Shown here: piece after piece, positions 1 to 8,826 of the stretch | How the letters are laid out: the number at the start of each line of letters is the position of its first letter | Position numbering within the stretch: position 1 is the stretch's first letter | Origin: Falcatimonas sp. MSJ-15 | Lineage (GTDB): Bacteria; Bacillota; Clostridia; Lachnospirales; Lachnospiraceae | Direction of reading: 5' to 3' | NCBI RefSeq assembly: GCF_018918265.1 | Contig: NZ_JAHLQC010000011.1 | Location: 84,131 to 148,130, forward strand | Length of the DNA stretch: 64,000 nt | Notes under the pieces: model-generated | The model's input: the letters and a program-made list of their open reading frames with translations, nothing else | Told to the model about the DNA's origin: nothing | Database searches by the model: none | Program-made: the position numbers and the translations under genes

Positions 1-4
1 AGAT

Positions 5-25
5 TTTACATAAGACCATTATTAT
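5..25 (+). promoter_or_regulatory. Promoter-proximal part of a Pho-type promoter for pstSCA
   Basis: A TTTAC element at 5-9 lies 15 bp before a -10 hexamer TATTAT at 20-25. The same 15-bp distance occurs at the promoters of pstB (9546 to 9561) and of the MFS gene (12080 to 12095). The upstream TTTAC elements expected 23 and 34 bp earlier would fall outside the window. Assignment to a PhoP/PhoB-type regulator is inference from sequence and from the genes controlled. Confidence 0.6.
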
Positions 26-84
26 ATGCATTGTAAAGAAAAAGAAATAAAAGTGCAAAGCACATAATAATGGAGGAATTAAAA

Positions 85-1047
85 ATGAGAAAATTTATCG
101 GAATGGCAATGGGAGTAATCCTTATGGCAACAGCCATGGTTGGATGTGGCAGTAAAGATGCTAATGGAACAGGAACTGAATCTGGTAAAGCAGTACAGGA
201 GACAACGATTGATGGTACAGATAAGAAATCAGACAGCAAAGATTCAAAATCAGATTTTGATACAAGTTCTGAGATTACAGTAGTATCAAGAGAAGATGGT
301 TCAGGTACAAGAGGTGCATTCATAGAACTTATGGGCATTGAACAGAAGAATGCCGACGGTAAAAAAGTTGATATGACAACAGAAGAAGCAGTTGTAACTA
401 ACTCAACATCAGTAATGATGACAACAGTAGCAGGTGATGAATATGCACTTGGATATATCTCACTTGGTTCATTAGATGATACAGTAAAAGCAGTAAAAGT
501 TGATGGAGTTGAAGCAACTGTTGATAATATCAAGAGTGATAAATACAAAGTATCAAGACCTTTCAATATTGCAACAAAAGGTGATGTAACAGGAGTTGCA
601 GCAGATTTTATCAAATTCATCATGAGTGCTGATGGACAGGAAGTTATCACAGATAATGGATATATCAGTGTATCAGAAGAAGGTGCTTTTACAAGTGATA
701 ATTCAGAAGGTAAGATTGTTATAGCTGGTTCTTCATCAGTAACACCTGTTATGCAGAAATTAAAAGAAGCATATCTTAAAGTTAATACAAAAGCTGAAAT
801 TGAGATTCAGGAAAGTGATTCATCAACAGGTATGCAGGCAGCTATCGAAGGTGCATGTGATATCGGTATGGCATCAAGAGACTTAAAAGATAGTGAAAAA
901 GAAAGCGGACTTACACCAACAGTAATAGCAAAAGATGGTATTGCAGTAATCGTTAACAATAATTGTCCTGCAGAAGATTTAAAATCAGAAGATATTATGA
1001 AAGCATTCACAGGCGAAGTAACAGAGTGGTCAGAGATATATGAATAA
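85..1047 (+). CDS. pstS: Phosphate-binding lipoprotein PstS, apparently circularly permuted
   Basis: Extracellular phosphate receptor of the PstSCAB importer. The ATG at 85 is chosen because GGAGG at 72-76 overlaps the earlier ATG at 70. A signal peptide ends in a lipobox (MVGCG), so the mature protein is lipid-anchored. Phosphate-contact motifs typical of PstS are present: SREDGSGTRGAF, AGSSSVTP, SDSSTG and DIGMASRDL. Their order is unusual. The block starting SREDGSGTR, normally the second half, comes first, and the block starting AGSSSVTP, normally the mature N-terminus, follows after a Ser/Glu-rich linker. The protein ends at AFTGEVTEWSEI, just where the usual PstS would enter its second domain. 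Length (320 aa) is normal. It overlaps pstC by 8 bp. Confidence 0.93.
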   Translation: MRKFIGMAMGVILMATAMVGCGSKDANGTGTESGKAVQETTIDGTDKKSDSKDSKSDFDTSSEITVVSREDGSGTRGAFIELMGIEQKNADGKKVDMTTEEAVVTNSTSVMMTTVAGDEYALGYISLGSLDDTVKAVKVDGVEATVDNIKSDKYKVSRPFNIATKGDVTGVAADFIKFIMSADGQEVITDNGYISVSEEGAFTSDNSEGKIVIAGSSSVTPVMQKLKEAYLKVNTKAEIEIQESDSSTGMQAAIEGACDIGMASRDLKDSEKESGLTPTVIAKDGIAVIVNNNCPAEDLKSEDIMKAFTGEVTEWSEIYE

Positions 1048-1891
1048 GATAATAGATAAATTAATGAAGGTAGTATTCTTTATTGCAGCATGTGCGTCAA
1101 TAGTAGCAGTAGCACTTATATGTGGATTTATGTTTGCTAATGGCGTTCCTGCAATAGGAAAGATAGGATTTGTAAAGTTTATATTTGGTAAAGTATGGAA
1201 ACCGGGAAGCGAATTATTTGGAATCTTTCCTATGATAGTCGGAAGTTTATATGTTACAGCCGGAGCGATAATTATAGGAGTTCCAATAGGAATATTGACA
1301 GCGATATTTATGTCAAAGTTTTGTCCAAAAGGATTGTACAAATTTTTAAAACCTGTAATAGATTTACTTGCAGGTATCCCTTCAGTAGTTTATGGATTCT
1401 TTGGCCTTGTGGTTATAGTACCATTTGTGCGTGAGAATATTGGCGGAAAGGGGTATAGCATCCTTTCCGCTTCTGTTTTATTAGGGATAATGATACTTCC
1501 GACTGTCATCGGAGTATGTGAATCAGCAATTAATGCTGTACCTGAGAGTTACTATGAAGGTGCACTTGCACTTGGTGCAACACACGAGAGAAGTGTATTT
1601 AAAGCGGTAGTACCTGCTGCCAAATCAGGAATATTTGCCGGAGTAGTTCTTGGAATAGGTAGAGCAATAGGCGAAGCGATGGCAGTAATTATGGTATGTG
1701 GTAATCAGGCAAGAATGCCAAAAGGACTATTAAAGGGTGTTAGAACTCTTACGACCAATATTGTAATGGATATGGGATATGCAGCAGATCTTCACAGAGA
1801 AGCACTCATTGCGACAGGTGTTGTATTATTTGTATTCATATTATTAATCAATATTGCATTTTCAGTGCTAAAGAGTAAGGAGGCAAAATAA
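1040..1891 (+). CDS. pstC: Phosphate ABC transporter permease PstC
   Basis: One of the two inner-membrane permeases of the high-affinity phosphate importer. The 283-aa sequence has about six hydrophobic segments. The ABC-permease cytoplasmic loop is visible as YYEGALALGATHERSVFKAV, followed by AIGEAMAVIMVCG, which is characteristic of PstC. The start overlaps the last codons of pstS, and no strong ribosome binding site stands alone, so translation is probably coupled. pstA follows after 3 bp. Transcription probably comes from the Pho-type promoter upstream of pstS. Confidence 0.95.
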   Translation: MNKIIDKLMKVVFFIAACASIVAVALICGFMFANGVPAIGKIGFVKFIFGKVWKPGSELFGIFPMIVGSLYVTAGAIIIGVPIGILTAIFMSKFCPKGLYKFLKPVIDLLAGIPSVVYGFFGLVVIVPFVRENIGGKGYSILSASVLLGIMILPTVIGVCESAINAVPESYYEGALALGATHERSVFKAVVPAAKSGIFAGVVLGIGRAIGEAMAVIMVCGNQARMPKGLLKGVRTLTTNIVMDMGYAADLHREALIATGVVLFVFILLINIAFSVLKSKEAK

Positions 1892-1894
1892 TTC

Positions 1895-2722
1895 ATGAAA
1901 AAATATATAAGACATCCTGGTTCACTTATAATAAGAGCAATTGTATATCTAGCAGCAGCATTCACTGTTATAATGCTTGGTTTTATAATTGCACATATAC
2001 TTATAAAAGGTGTGCCATATCTTACTCCGGATTTATTCGCACTTAAGTATAATTCTGATAATGTGTCGATGATGCCTTCAATAATTAATACACTTATAAT
2101 GATAGTACTTGTACTTGTTATAGCAGTTCCATTTGGTATATTCTCAGCAATATATCTTGTAGAATATGCAGATAAGAATAATAAATTCGTGAATGTAATA
2201 AGACTTACAACAGAGACTTTAACAGGAATTCCTTCAATCATATATGGTCTGTTTGGTATGCTCTTTTTTAATTATGCATTACATTGGGGTAATTCTCTTA
2301 TCGGTGGAGCATTAACACTTGCAATAATGGTACTTCCTGTAATTATGAGAACGACAGAAGAAGCACTTATTGCAGTACCATTAAGTTACAGAGAAGGTTC
2401 ATTTGCTCTTGGAGCAGGTAAGGTAAGGACAATATTTAAAGTAGTACTTCCACCGGCTGTTCCAGGTATACTATCAGGTATAATTCTTGCGATAGGTCGT
2501 ATAGTTGGAGAAACAGCAGCTCTTGTATATACAGCAGGTACAGTACCGGATCTGCCAAAGAGTATATTCTCATCAGGCAGAACACTTGCAGTTCACATGT
2601 ATTCATTAAGTCGTGAAGGTATGTATACGAATCAGGCTTATGCAACTGCAGTAATATTATTGTTACTTGTCATTATAATTAATAGAGTATCAGCACTTAT
2701 TGCAAAAAAATTGCAAAAGTAA
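1895..2722 (+). CDS. pstA: Phosphate ABC transporter permease PstA
   Basis: Second permease of the Pst importer, 275 aa, with six predicted membrane helices. The EAA-type loop reads SYREGSFALGAGKVRTIFKV and is followed by GRIVGETAALVYTAG, a pattern typical of PstA. An AAGGAGG site at 1877-1883 inside the end of pstC precedes the ATG. The ATPase gene pstB, which normally follows directly, is missing here and lies about 6.9 kb downstream at 9616. After the stop comes a 26-bp inverted repeat and a tandem repeat rather than pstB. Confidence 0.95.
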   Translation: MKKYIRHPGSLIIRAIVYLAAAFTVIMLGFIIAHILIKGVPYLTPDLFALKYNSDNVSMMPSIINTLIMIVLVLVIAVPFGIFSAIYLVEYADKNNKFVNVIRLTTETLTGIPSIIYGLFGMLFFNYALHWGNSLIGGALTLAIMVLPVIMRTTEEALIAVPLSYREGSFALGAGKVRTIFKVVLPPAVPGILSGIILAIGRIVGETAALVYTAGTVPDLPKSIFSSGRTLAVHMYSLSREGMYTNQAYATAVILLLLVIIINRVSALIAKKLQK

Positions 2723-2741
2723 TATTTTTAGGGGGTATCTG

Positions 2742-2898
2742 GGCTTGTCAGAGTATTAATAATATCAACGAAAACACGCTTTCGCTAAGTGTACATCGTA
2801 ACGGTACTAAGTTTGTTGGAAGTTAAAACTTTAGGCGCACTAAGTGCCGACGATTACCACATTGTTTTTTTATGATATTATTAATACTCTGACAAGCC
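2742..2898. repeat. 157-bp element bounded by a perfect 26-bp inverted repeat
   Basis: The arms lie at 2742-2767 and 2873-2898 and are exact reverse complements. They enclose about 105 bp containing smaller hairpins and three copies of CTAAGT. No obvious target-site duplication flanks the arms and no ORF lies inside. It could be an invertible DNA segment, a MITE-like insertion, or a very long-stem transcription terminator after pstA. Confidence 0.8.
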
Positions 2899-3040
2899 GA
2901 TTTACGTTTTCGTGAGATGTTAGTAGTGTTTATGTAAGGCGATTTGCGATTTTGTGAGATGTTAGTAGTGTTTATGTGAAGCGATTTGTGTTTTTGTGAG
3001 ATTTAGTAGTGTTTATGTAAGGTGATTTGCGTTTTTTGTT
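2898..3040. repeat. 42-bp tandem direct repeat, about 3.4 copies
   Basis: Copies lie at 2898-2939, 2940-2981, 2982-3022 (one base shorter) and a partial copy at 3023-3040. The conserved core is GTTAGTAGTGTTTATGT with a variable flank. The first copy begins at the last base of the 26-bp inverted repeat. There is no spacer between units, so this is not a CRISPR array. Confidence 0.8.
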
Positions 3041-3085
3041 AAAAAAACGCTCTCACTAGTAATATTTTTAGTGAGAGTGTATTTT
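3041..3085. terminator. Bidirectional intrinsic terminator between pstA and bioB
   Basis: A 12-bp stem pairs 3047-3058 with 3069-3080 (one G-U pair) around a 10-nt loop. An A-tract on the left and T-rich sequence on the right allow termination in both directions, which fits the convergent genes pstA (+) and bioB (-). Confidence 0.75.
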
Positions 3086-3130
3086 AAATGATACTATTAT
3101 ACTTTTATGGTGCTAATACAAGGGCAAGAT

Positions 3131-4108
3131 TTATTTTAGATAGTCGGGTGTAACATCACGTCCCATATCTTTAAGAAGTTTTTTATCACTTCGTATTGTT
3201 GCACATGCAACGGTTGTAAGCATATTGCCGGTAATAGTTGCAGAAGCACCGGATTTAAAAGCAAGCTCGCCATCATTGGTAAGTAATGCACGTCCGGCAG
3301 CAAGTCTTATATCAGCAGTCGGATTAATATATCTAAAGAAAGCGATAGTTCTTAGAATATCTTTTTCACTTATTCTCTCAAGATTCTCAAGAGGAGTTCC
3401 TTTTATAGGCATAAGTGCGTTAATAGGGATTGAATCTACAGGAATTTCAGACAGGCTTACAGCCATGTCAAGGCGATCTTCCCATGTCTCACCCATTCCG
3501 ATAATTCCACCAGAACAAGCATACATTCCTTCAGCTTTAACTTTTTTCAGAGTATCTATCTTCATATCATAAGTATGTGTAGTGCATATATTAGGAAAGT
3601 TTCTCTTAGAAGTTTCTATATTATGGTGGTAACTTGATACACCTGCTTCATGAAGTCTGTGCAATTGTTCAGAAGATAAGAATCCCATTGAAGCACATAA
3701 GTCAATTTTACATTCTTTTTTCATAGTCTCATAAGCATGAATTGCTTTATCAAATTCGATACCGGTAAGTGCCTTGCCGGCAGTTACTATTGAAAAGCGA
3801 TCTACACCTTCGCTTTCATTCATGCGACATGCTTCTAATATCTTATCTTCTGGAAGAAAATCATATATATCACAATCTGTATGATGATGTGCAGATTGGG
3901 CACAATATTTACAGTCTTCAGGGCATCTGCCGCTTCTTCCATTTATAATAGAGCATAGATCAACTTTGTCACCTACAAAGTGTTCTCTTATCTTATCAGC
4001 ACCTTTACACAATTCATCAAGATCACATGTAAGAAAAAAGGTTAGATCATCATCTCTTGTAATTCTTCGTCCGTTAATTATCTCATTAGCCAGTTCCATT
4101 GCATCCAT
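3131..4108 (-). CDS. bioB: Biotin synthase BioB
   Basis: Radical SAM enzyme that inserts sulfur into dethiobiotin in the last step of biotin synthesis. The 325-aa length is normal. The [4Fe-4S]-SAM cluster motif CxxxCxxC is at C62, C66 and C69 (RCPEDCKYCAQS). Further BioB signatures are SGGIIGMGETWEDR and the C-terminal RLAAGRA. The gene stands alone on the minus strand between the two halves of the pst system, with a GGAGACG ribosome binding site just upstream. No other biotin gene is in the window, so the organism may depend on imported precursor or on genes elsewhere. Confidence 0.95.
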   Translation of the reverse strand: MDAMELANEIINGRRITRDDDLTFFLTCDLDELCKGADKIREHFVGDKVDLCSIINGRSGRCPEDCKYCAQSAHHHTDCDIYDFLPEDKILEACRMNESEGVDRFSIVTAGKALTGIEFDKAIHAYETMKKECKIDLCASMGFLSSEQLHRLHEAGVSSYHHNIETSKRNFPNICTTHTYDMKIDTLKKVKAEGMYACSGGIIGMGETWEDRLDMAVSLSEIPVDSIPINALMPIKGTPLENLERISEKDILRTIAFFRYINPTADIRLAAGRALLTNDGELAFKSGASATITGNMLTTVACATIRSDKKLLKDMGRDVTPDYLK

Positions 4109-4321
4109 ACGCTCGTCTCCATTCGTTTATTATATTATAAAAAACTCTCATAAAAGTACATTGGTGGCATATATTTTTAAATTTTTTAGTGAATTATGAT
4201 TGATAATATTATTTTTTATTAATACCATAATTAAAATAAGGAAATAAAAGGTAAACCTCAATGTACTATAAGTTAACAATAATACTTTTTATATTTGGTG
4301 TCAACTCTTAAAAAAAGACTA

Positions 4322-4351
4322 TTGAATTTCGCTACCATATTAAAGTATAAT
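4322..4351 (+). promoter_or_regulatory. Promoter of the MoxR/Bat operon
   Basis: TTGAAT at 4322-4327 and TATAAT at 4346-4351 with an 18-bp spacer, about 77 bp before the moxR start. The rest of the 4109-4428 gap is A/T-rich. It also carries the divergent bioB promoter region, with a minus-strand TATAAT near 4133-4138. Confidence 0.6.
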
Positions 4352-4428
4352 ACTAGTTGTGTGTTGTCTGGCTAAGAGAGGATAGACAGATATATGTATA
4401 CACAAAAAAATATTAAGGGGTCAAAATA

Positions 4429-5412
4429 ATGAGGACAGAGATTACGAGAGAAGAACTCGAAAGAGCAACAGGTACTATTAACAGAATCAATGGATACTAT
4501 CAGAGTAAGGTAGTTGGACAGTCATATCTTGGATGTGCACTTTTGGTTGCACTTATGACTAATGAACATATTCTGCTTGAATCGGTACCGGGACTTGCCA
4601 AGACAACTGCAGCAAAAGTAATGACTGATGCTGTTAATGGTGAGTTTTCAAGAATTCAGTGTACTCCTGATTTATTACCAGGAGACATAATTGGAACACA
4701 GATCTATAATGCAGCAACTAATACGTTCGAGAATAAGCTTGGACCTGTATATGCTAACTTTGTACTATTAGATGAAGTTAACCGTTCAAGTGCCAAGACA
4801 CAGAGTGCAATGCTTGAAGCGATGCAGGAACATGCTGTAAGTATTGGGGGAACTACTTACAATATGCCAGAAGTATTTGTTGTAATCGCAACACAGAATC
4901 CAGTAGAACAAGAAGGAACATATATGCTTTCCGAAGCACAGATGGATAGGTTTTTATTAAAAGTTAATCTTACATATCCGGATGCAGCAAGTGAGATGGA
5001 GATTCTTAATAGAATTGAAGCAGACATATTTAGCGAAAGTCATGCAGTTGCATCATTAGATGATATTGTATTTTTACAGAAACTTTGTAAAAAAGTATAT
5101 ATGGATCCGGCAATCAAGAAGTATATAGTAGATATAGTTCAGGCATCAAGAATGACAGACAGAATTCTGCCACCAGAATTATCACAGTATATCTCAATGG
5201 GAGCAAGTACCAGAGCAGCAATAGCATTTATGGATGTAGCTAAAGCAGTTGCACTTGCTAATGGAAGAGTATATTGCATACCAGATGATGTCAAGATGAT
5301 GCGTTATTCCGTACTCAGACACAGAATAATGCTTAATTTTGCTGCAGTTGCTGATGGAATTAGCGAAGAGACGATAATTGATGCGATAATAGGGGCGGTT
5401 AAGACACCATGA
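4429..5412 (+). CDS. MoxR-family AAA+ ATPase
   Basis: ATPase thought to act as a chaperone for VWA-domain partners encoded in the same operon. Walker A is visible at about residues 52-60 (SVPGLAKTT), Walker B as VLLDEVNRS, then sensor motif ATQNPVEQEGTY and the C-terminal AAA lid. Length (327 aa) is typical. A GGGG-type ribosome binding site precedes the ATG. It is the first gene of a six-gene operon and overlaps the DUF58 gene by an ATGA junction. Confidence 0.92.
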   Translation: MRTEITREELERATGTINRINGYYQSKVVGQSYLGCALLVALMTNEHILLESVPGLAKTTAAKVMTDAVNGEFSRIQCTPDLLPGDIIGTQIYNAATNTFENKLGPVYANFVLLDEVNRSSAKTQSAMLEAMQEHAVSIGGTTYNMPEVFVVIATQNPVEQEGTYMLSEAQMDRFLLKVNLTYPDAASEMEILNRIEADIFSESHAVASLDDIVFLQKLCKKVYMDPAIKKYIVDIVQASRMTDRILPPELSQYISMGASTRAAIAFMDVAKAVALANGRVYCIPDDVKMMRYSVLRHRIMLNFAAVADGISEETIIDAIIGAVKTP

Positions 5413-6293
5413 GACTGAATTATATAATGAAGATAGAATCACAGCTTAAGAGATATAGGACAATAAGTACTAACAGACTTACTTCAAGAATACTTGATGG
5501 TTCGTATGTATCAATGTATAAAGGGAGAAGTATGAACTTCGATGAATTAAGAGAATATGAGCAGGGTGATGATATAAGAGATATTGATTTTAAAGCATCA
5601 GCAAGAAATCCACAGGGTAAATTCCTGGTGAAACAGTATATAGCAGAGAAAAAACATAATATTATGTTATGCATAGATACTAATAAAAGAATGCTTGCAC
5701 ATACACCGTCAGGATATGAAAAAAGAGAAACTGCACTTATGACAGCAGGTACTCTTGCATGTCTTGTATCTAAGAATGGTGATTATGTAAGTGCAACATT
5801 CTCTAATGACAAACTTATGGAACATTATCCTTTTAAAAATGGAACTATTAATATTGAGAATATATTAGAGCAATATTATAAAGCTGTTAATATGAATAAT
5901 GAATCAACACTTACAGATTCACTTAAATATATTATCCGTAATTATAGAAGAAGAATGATAATCTTGATAGTTACTGATATTGAAGGAATAAGAAGTATAG
6001 ATGAGAATATTCTTAGACAGATTAGAGCTGTTAATGATGTGCTTTTAGTATGTGTGGAAGATGCACAGGCAACCGGTGGGAATGTATATAGTGTTAAGAA
6101 TGCAAGTTATCTGCCTGAATTTCTTACAGGAGATAAAAAACTTGCAAAGATATTGCAACAGAAGAAACAAGATGTATATGAAGAATGTGAAGCAAAACTT
6201 AAGAGATATGGAATAGCACATTCTATTATAAATAGTTGTGAAGAGATTGACACTAAGATAATTGAACTTCTTGAGAAGCACAAAAAGAATTAA
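5409..6293 (+). CDS. DUF58 domain protein
   Basis: Member of the DUF58 family that accompanies MoxR ATPases. The diagnostic motif YEQGDDIRDIDFKASARN is present near residues 50-70, followed by a VWA-like beta-alpha region (IMLCIDTNKRML, LIVTDIEG). There is no signal peptide or clear membrane helix, unlike many DUF58 proteins with N-terminal helices. The start overlaps the moxR stop, so translation is coupled. Molecular role in this family is unproven; context suggests a MoxR-dependent envelope complex. Confidence 0.85.
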   Translation: MRLNYIMKIESQLKRYRTISTNRLTSRILDGSYVSMYKGRSMNFDELREYEQGDDIRDIDFKASARNPQGKFLVKQYIAEKKHNIMLCIDTNKRMLAHTPSGYEKRETALMTAGTLACLVSKNGDYVSATFSNDKLMEHYPFKNGTINIENILEQYYKAVNMNNESTLTDSLKYIIRNYRRRMIILIVTDIEGIRSIDENILRQIRAVNDVLLVCVEDAQATGGNVYSVKNASYLPEFLTGDKKLAKILQQKKQDVYEECEAKLKRYGIAHSIINSCEEIDTKIIELLEKHKKN

Positions 6294-6372
6294 TATGTTT
6301 TTATAAAATATGTTCACACCTAATACAATTTAATTAGAATAGATGCAAAGCTAGAAAGAGGAAAGATATAAT

Positions 6373-6864
6373 ATGCAGACAGAGGTAAAACTTCAAGATC
6401 CTTTTTCTTATTCACTGTTACCGGTTATAATTACAGGTATTATTGTAGTAGCATTTATTATTTTTATAATAGTGAGAAAAATTATAATAATAAGAAAAAA
6501 TGCAAAAATGCGTAAGAAAACGGTAATAGAAGATAGAAGAAGAGAACTTACTGAAGAAGAAATATTACAGATAAAAAAAGAATATATATCACAGCTTATA
6601 AAGATACAGGAAGGTTATGACAATGGCCAGCTTGCAATGCGTGATACATATCAGAGAATAAGTGCAAGTATCAGAGAATTTGTATTTAAAGTCACAGATA
6701 TAGAAGTACATAATTATACACTTACAGATATAAAGAGACTTAATATGCCAGTTCTTGCGGAACTTGTTGAAGAATATTACAGACCGGAATTCGAAAGAGA
6801 ATCACTAGGTGATGTTAAGAATTCTATAGAAAAAACAAAAAGGGCGATAGAAAGATGGAATTAA
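6373..6864 (+). CDS. Membrane protein resembling DUF4381 of Bat operons
   Basis: A 163-aa protein with one strong membrane helix (about residues 17-35) and a basic cytoplasmic segment. The C-terminal helical region reads like DUF4381 family members found between DUF58 and VWA genes, which is a pattern-level judgement. Position three in a MoxR-DUF58-X-VWA-VWA-TPR operon supports this. An AGAGGAAAG site precedes the ATG, and the end overlaps the next gene by 10 bp. The specific function is unknown. Confidence 0.6.
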   Translation: MQTEVKLQDPFSYSLLPVIITGIIVVAFIIFIIVRKIIIIRKNAKMRKKTVIEDRRRELTEEEILQIKKEYISQLIKIQEGYDNGQLAMRDTYQRISASIREFVFKVTDIEVHNYTLTDIKRLNMPVLAELVEEYYRPEFERESLGDVKNSIEKTKRAIERWN

Positions 6865-7865
6865 GAAATCAATATGTAATCTATATTTTTGCAGCCATCC
6901 TGGCAGTTGTTTTTATTCTGCGTGGTAAGAATAAGACTGATAGGTATAATGGCGGTAAAAAAGTAACAGGTATGTCTTATATTGAAGATGATCCATATTA
7001 TAAGAAAAGATTAAGAACATACAAAGTATTATCAGCGATGGTTGCTATATTATGCATATTAAGTATTGTAACATCAGTTGTTATACTTGCAAGGCCTTAT
7101 AGCAGAGCTTATGTTGAAAAAGAGAATCATAACAGAGATATAATGTTGTGCCTTGATATATCAACATCTGTAGACGAACTTAATCTGTCACTTGTTGAAA
7201 ATCTTAAAAGTGTAGTAAATGAACTAAAAGGAGAACGATTCGGAATAGTAATATTTAATACATCTCCGGTATTATTAGTACCACTTACAGATGATTATGA
7301 ATATGTTAATAATACTCTTGATGAGCTTGCAAGATGTCTTACTAATAGAATAGATGATGATTATAGCGATGATGAATGGATGTATCTTCAGTCATATCTT
7401 GAGACAGGAACACTTGTAGGTAATGAAGAAAGAGGAAGTTCACTGATTGGAGATGGACTTGCAGGTGCATGCATTAATTTTGATAATCCTGAGACTGAGA
7501 GAACAAGAATAGTGATATTGGCAACAGACAATGATATTCAGGGTGAGCCTTATTATACACTAAGTGAAGCGGCATCACTTTGTGCTGATAATAAGATAAT
7601 TGTATTTGGAATTGGAACTAAAGAGATGACAAGTGACAATTCCGAATCTATGGAGAGTGCTGTTAGAACTACAGGTGGAAGTTTTTATATTGAAGAAGAG
7701 AGTGGAACAGTTAAGAGTATAATTAATGATATTAACAAGCAGGAAAAGAGCCTTATAAAAGGTAATAAAGAACTTATAAAAACAGACATAATAACGATTC
7801 CTTTTATAATTCTCATGATATCAATATCATTAATGTATATGCTTGCATCAATTATTAAAAAATAA
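6855..7865 (+). CDS. VWA-domain membrane protein (BatA-like)
   Basis: A 336-aa protein with two N-terminal hydrophobic segments, a von Willebrand A domain and a C-terminal membrane helix. The MIDAS metal site is visible as DISTSVDE, then the later conserved Thr and Asp (ATDND). This is the BatA arrangement. BatA-type proteins are linked to aerotolerance in Bacteroides, but the role in Firmicutes is not established. It sits between the DUF4381-like gene and a second VWA gene and probably forms a membrane complex with them. Confidence 0.82.
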   Translation: MELRNQYVIYIFAAILAVVFILRGKNKTDRYNGGKKVTGMSYIEDDPYYKKRLRTYKVLSAMVAILCILSIVTSVVILARPYSRAYVEKENHNRDIMLCLDISTSVDELNLSLVENLKSVVNELKGERFGIVIFNTSPVLLVPLTDDYEYVNNTLDELARCLTNRIDDDYSDDEWMYLQSYLETGTLVGNEERGSSLIGDGLAGACINFDNPETERTRIVILATDNDIQGEPYYTLSEAASLCADNKIIVFGIGTKEMTSDNSESMESAVRTTGGSFYIEEESGTVKSIINDINKQEKSLIKGNKELIKTDIITIPFIILMISISLMYMLASIIKK

Positions 7866-7894
7866 TAAGGAAGACATTATGGAGAGTATGAAAT

Positions 7895-8821
7895 ATGAAG
7901 ATTAATCCTATTATACCAATATGGCTGATGGCTGTTATATGTGTGGTTATCCTCTTTTTTAGACGAAAAAAGGCAGCATATATAAGACAGATTGTAGCAG
8001 TAATATTATTATTTGTTATGAATCTTAGAATAATGATACCGGATATGACAGTTAAGAAGACAGATGTAGAGATGAATACAAGAGTATTATTTGTAATAGA
8101 TAATACTCTTAGTATGATTGCGAATGATTGTGATGATAACAGACAGAGAATGGAAGCAGTTAAGGAAGATTGTGAATATATAACAGATAAACTTGCAGGA
8201 TCAAAGTTTGCAATAATAACATTTGATAATGTGGCTGAAGTTGTATCACCATATACAGGTAATACAGAATTTGTTAAGAATGCAATACAGTCAATAAGAC
8301 CGTTAGATTCGCTATATGCGAAGGGAACATCATTTGAAGCACCACTTGATGATATTAAGAGAATGTTAGATAGTATAGAAGATGAAAAATGTAATAAAAT
8401 AATTTTCTATATAAGTGATGGTGAGATAACTAATGGTGATAATATGCCTTCATATAAGAAGATAAGTGAACTTGCAGATGCTGGAGCTGTACTTGGCTAT
8501 GGAAGTGAAGAAGGCGGTAAGATGTATGTAGATGAGTACGGAGATGGTGAAGAAGCGATAAAAGATCCAGATACCTATAAAGATGCAATATCAAAGATTG
8601 ATGAAGATAATCTTAAAAAGATTGCAAAAGATATGGGACTTAATTATGTCAAGATGGATTCTAAGAAAGATATTGATAAAATATTAAAGGATATAATAGA
8701 TAATTCTGATGCAATAGAGGATGAGAATGATACAAAAGGCTATGCAGATATTTATTATTTTTTTGCAATACCATTAATTATTCTTGCTGCGTATGAATTA
8801 TATACAATGAAAAGGAAGTGA
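7895..8821 (+). CDS. Second VWA-domain membrane protein (BatB-like)
   Basis: A 308-aa protein with two N-terminal helices, a VWA domain and a C-terminal helix (YYFFAIPLIILAAYELY). The MIDAS motif is DNTLSM with a later YISDGE. It differs from the preceding VWA protein in sequence but has the same topology, so the two probably form a pair as BatA/BatB do. The stop overlaps the start region of the TPR gene. Confidence 0.82.
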   Translation: MKINPIIPIWLMAVICVVILFFRRKKAAYIRQIVAVILLFVMNLRIMIPDMTVKKTDVEMNTRVLFVIDNTLSMIANDCDDNRQRMEAVKEDCEYITDKLAGSKFAIITFDNVAEVVSPYTGNTEFVKNAIQSIRPLDSLYAKGTSFEAPLDDIKRMLDSIEDEKCNKIIFYISDGEITNGDNMPSYKKISELADAGAVLGYGSEEGGKMYVDEYGDGEEAIKDPDTYKDAISKIDEDNLKKIAKDMGLNYVKMDSKKDIDKILKDIIDNSDAIEDENDTKGYADIYYFFAIPLIILAAYELYTMKRK

Positions 8822-8826
8822 GAGAT

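Noticed and set aside
6..650. Long reverse-strand ORF opposite pstS
   Set aside because: It is a shadow of pstS; composition is Ser/Thr/Ile-rich without any domain, and the forward frame is clearly PstS.
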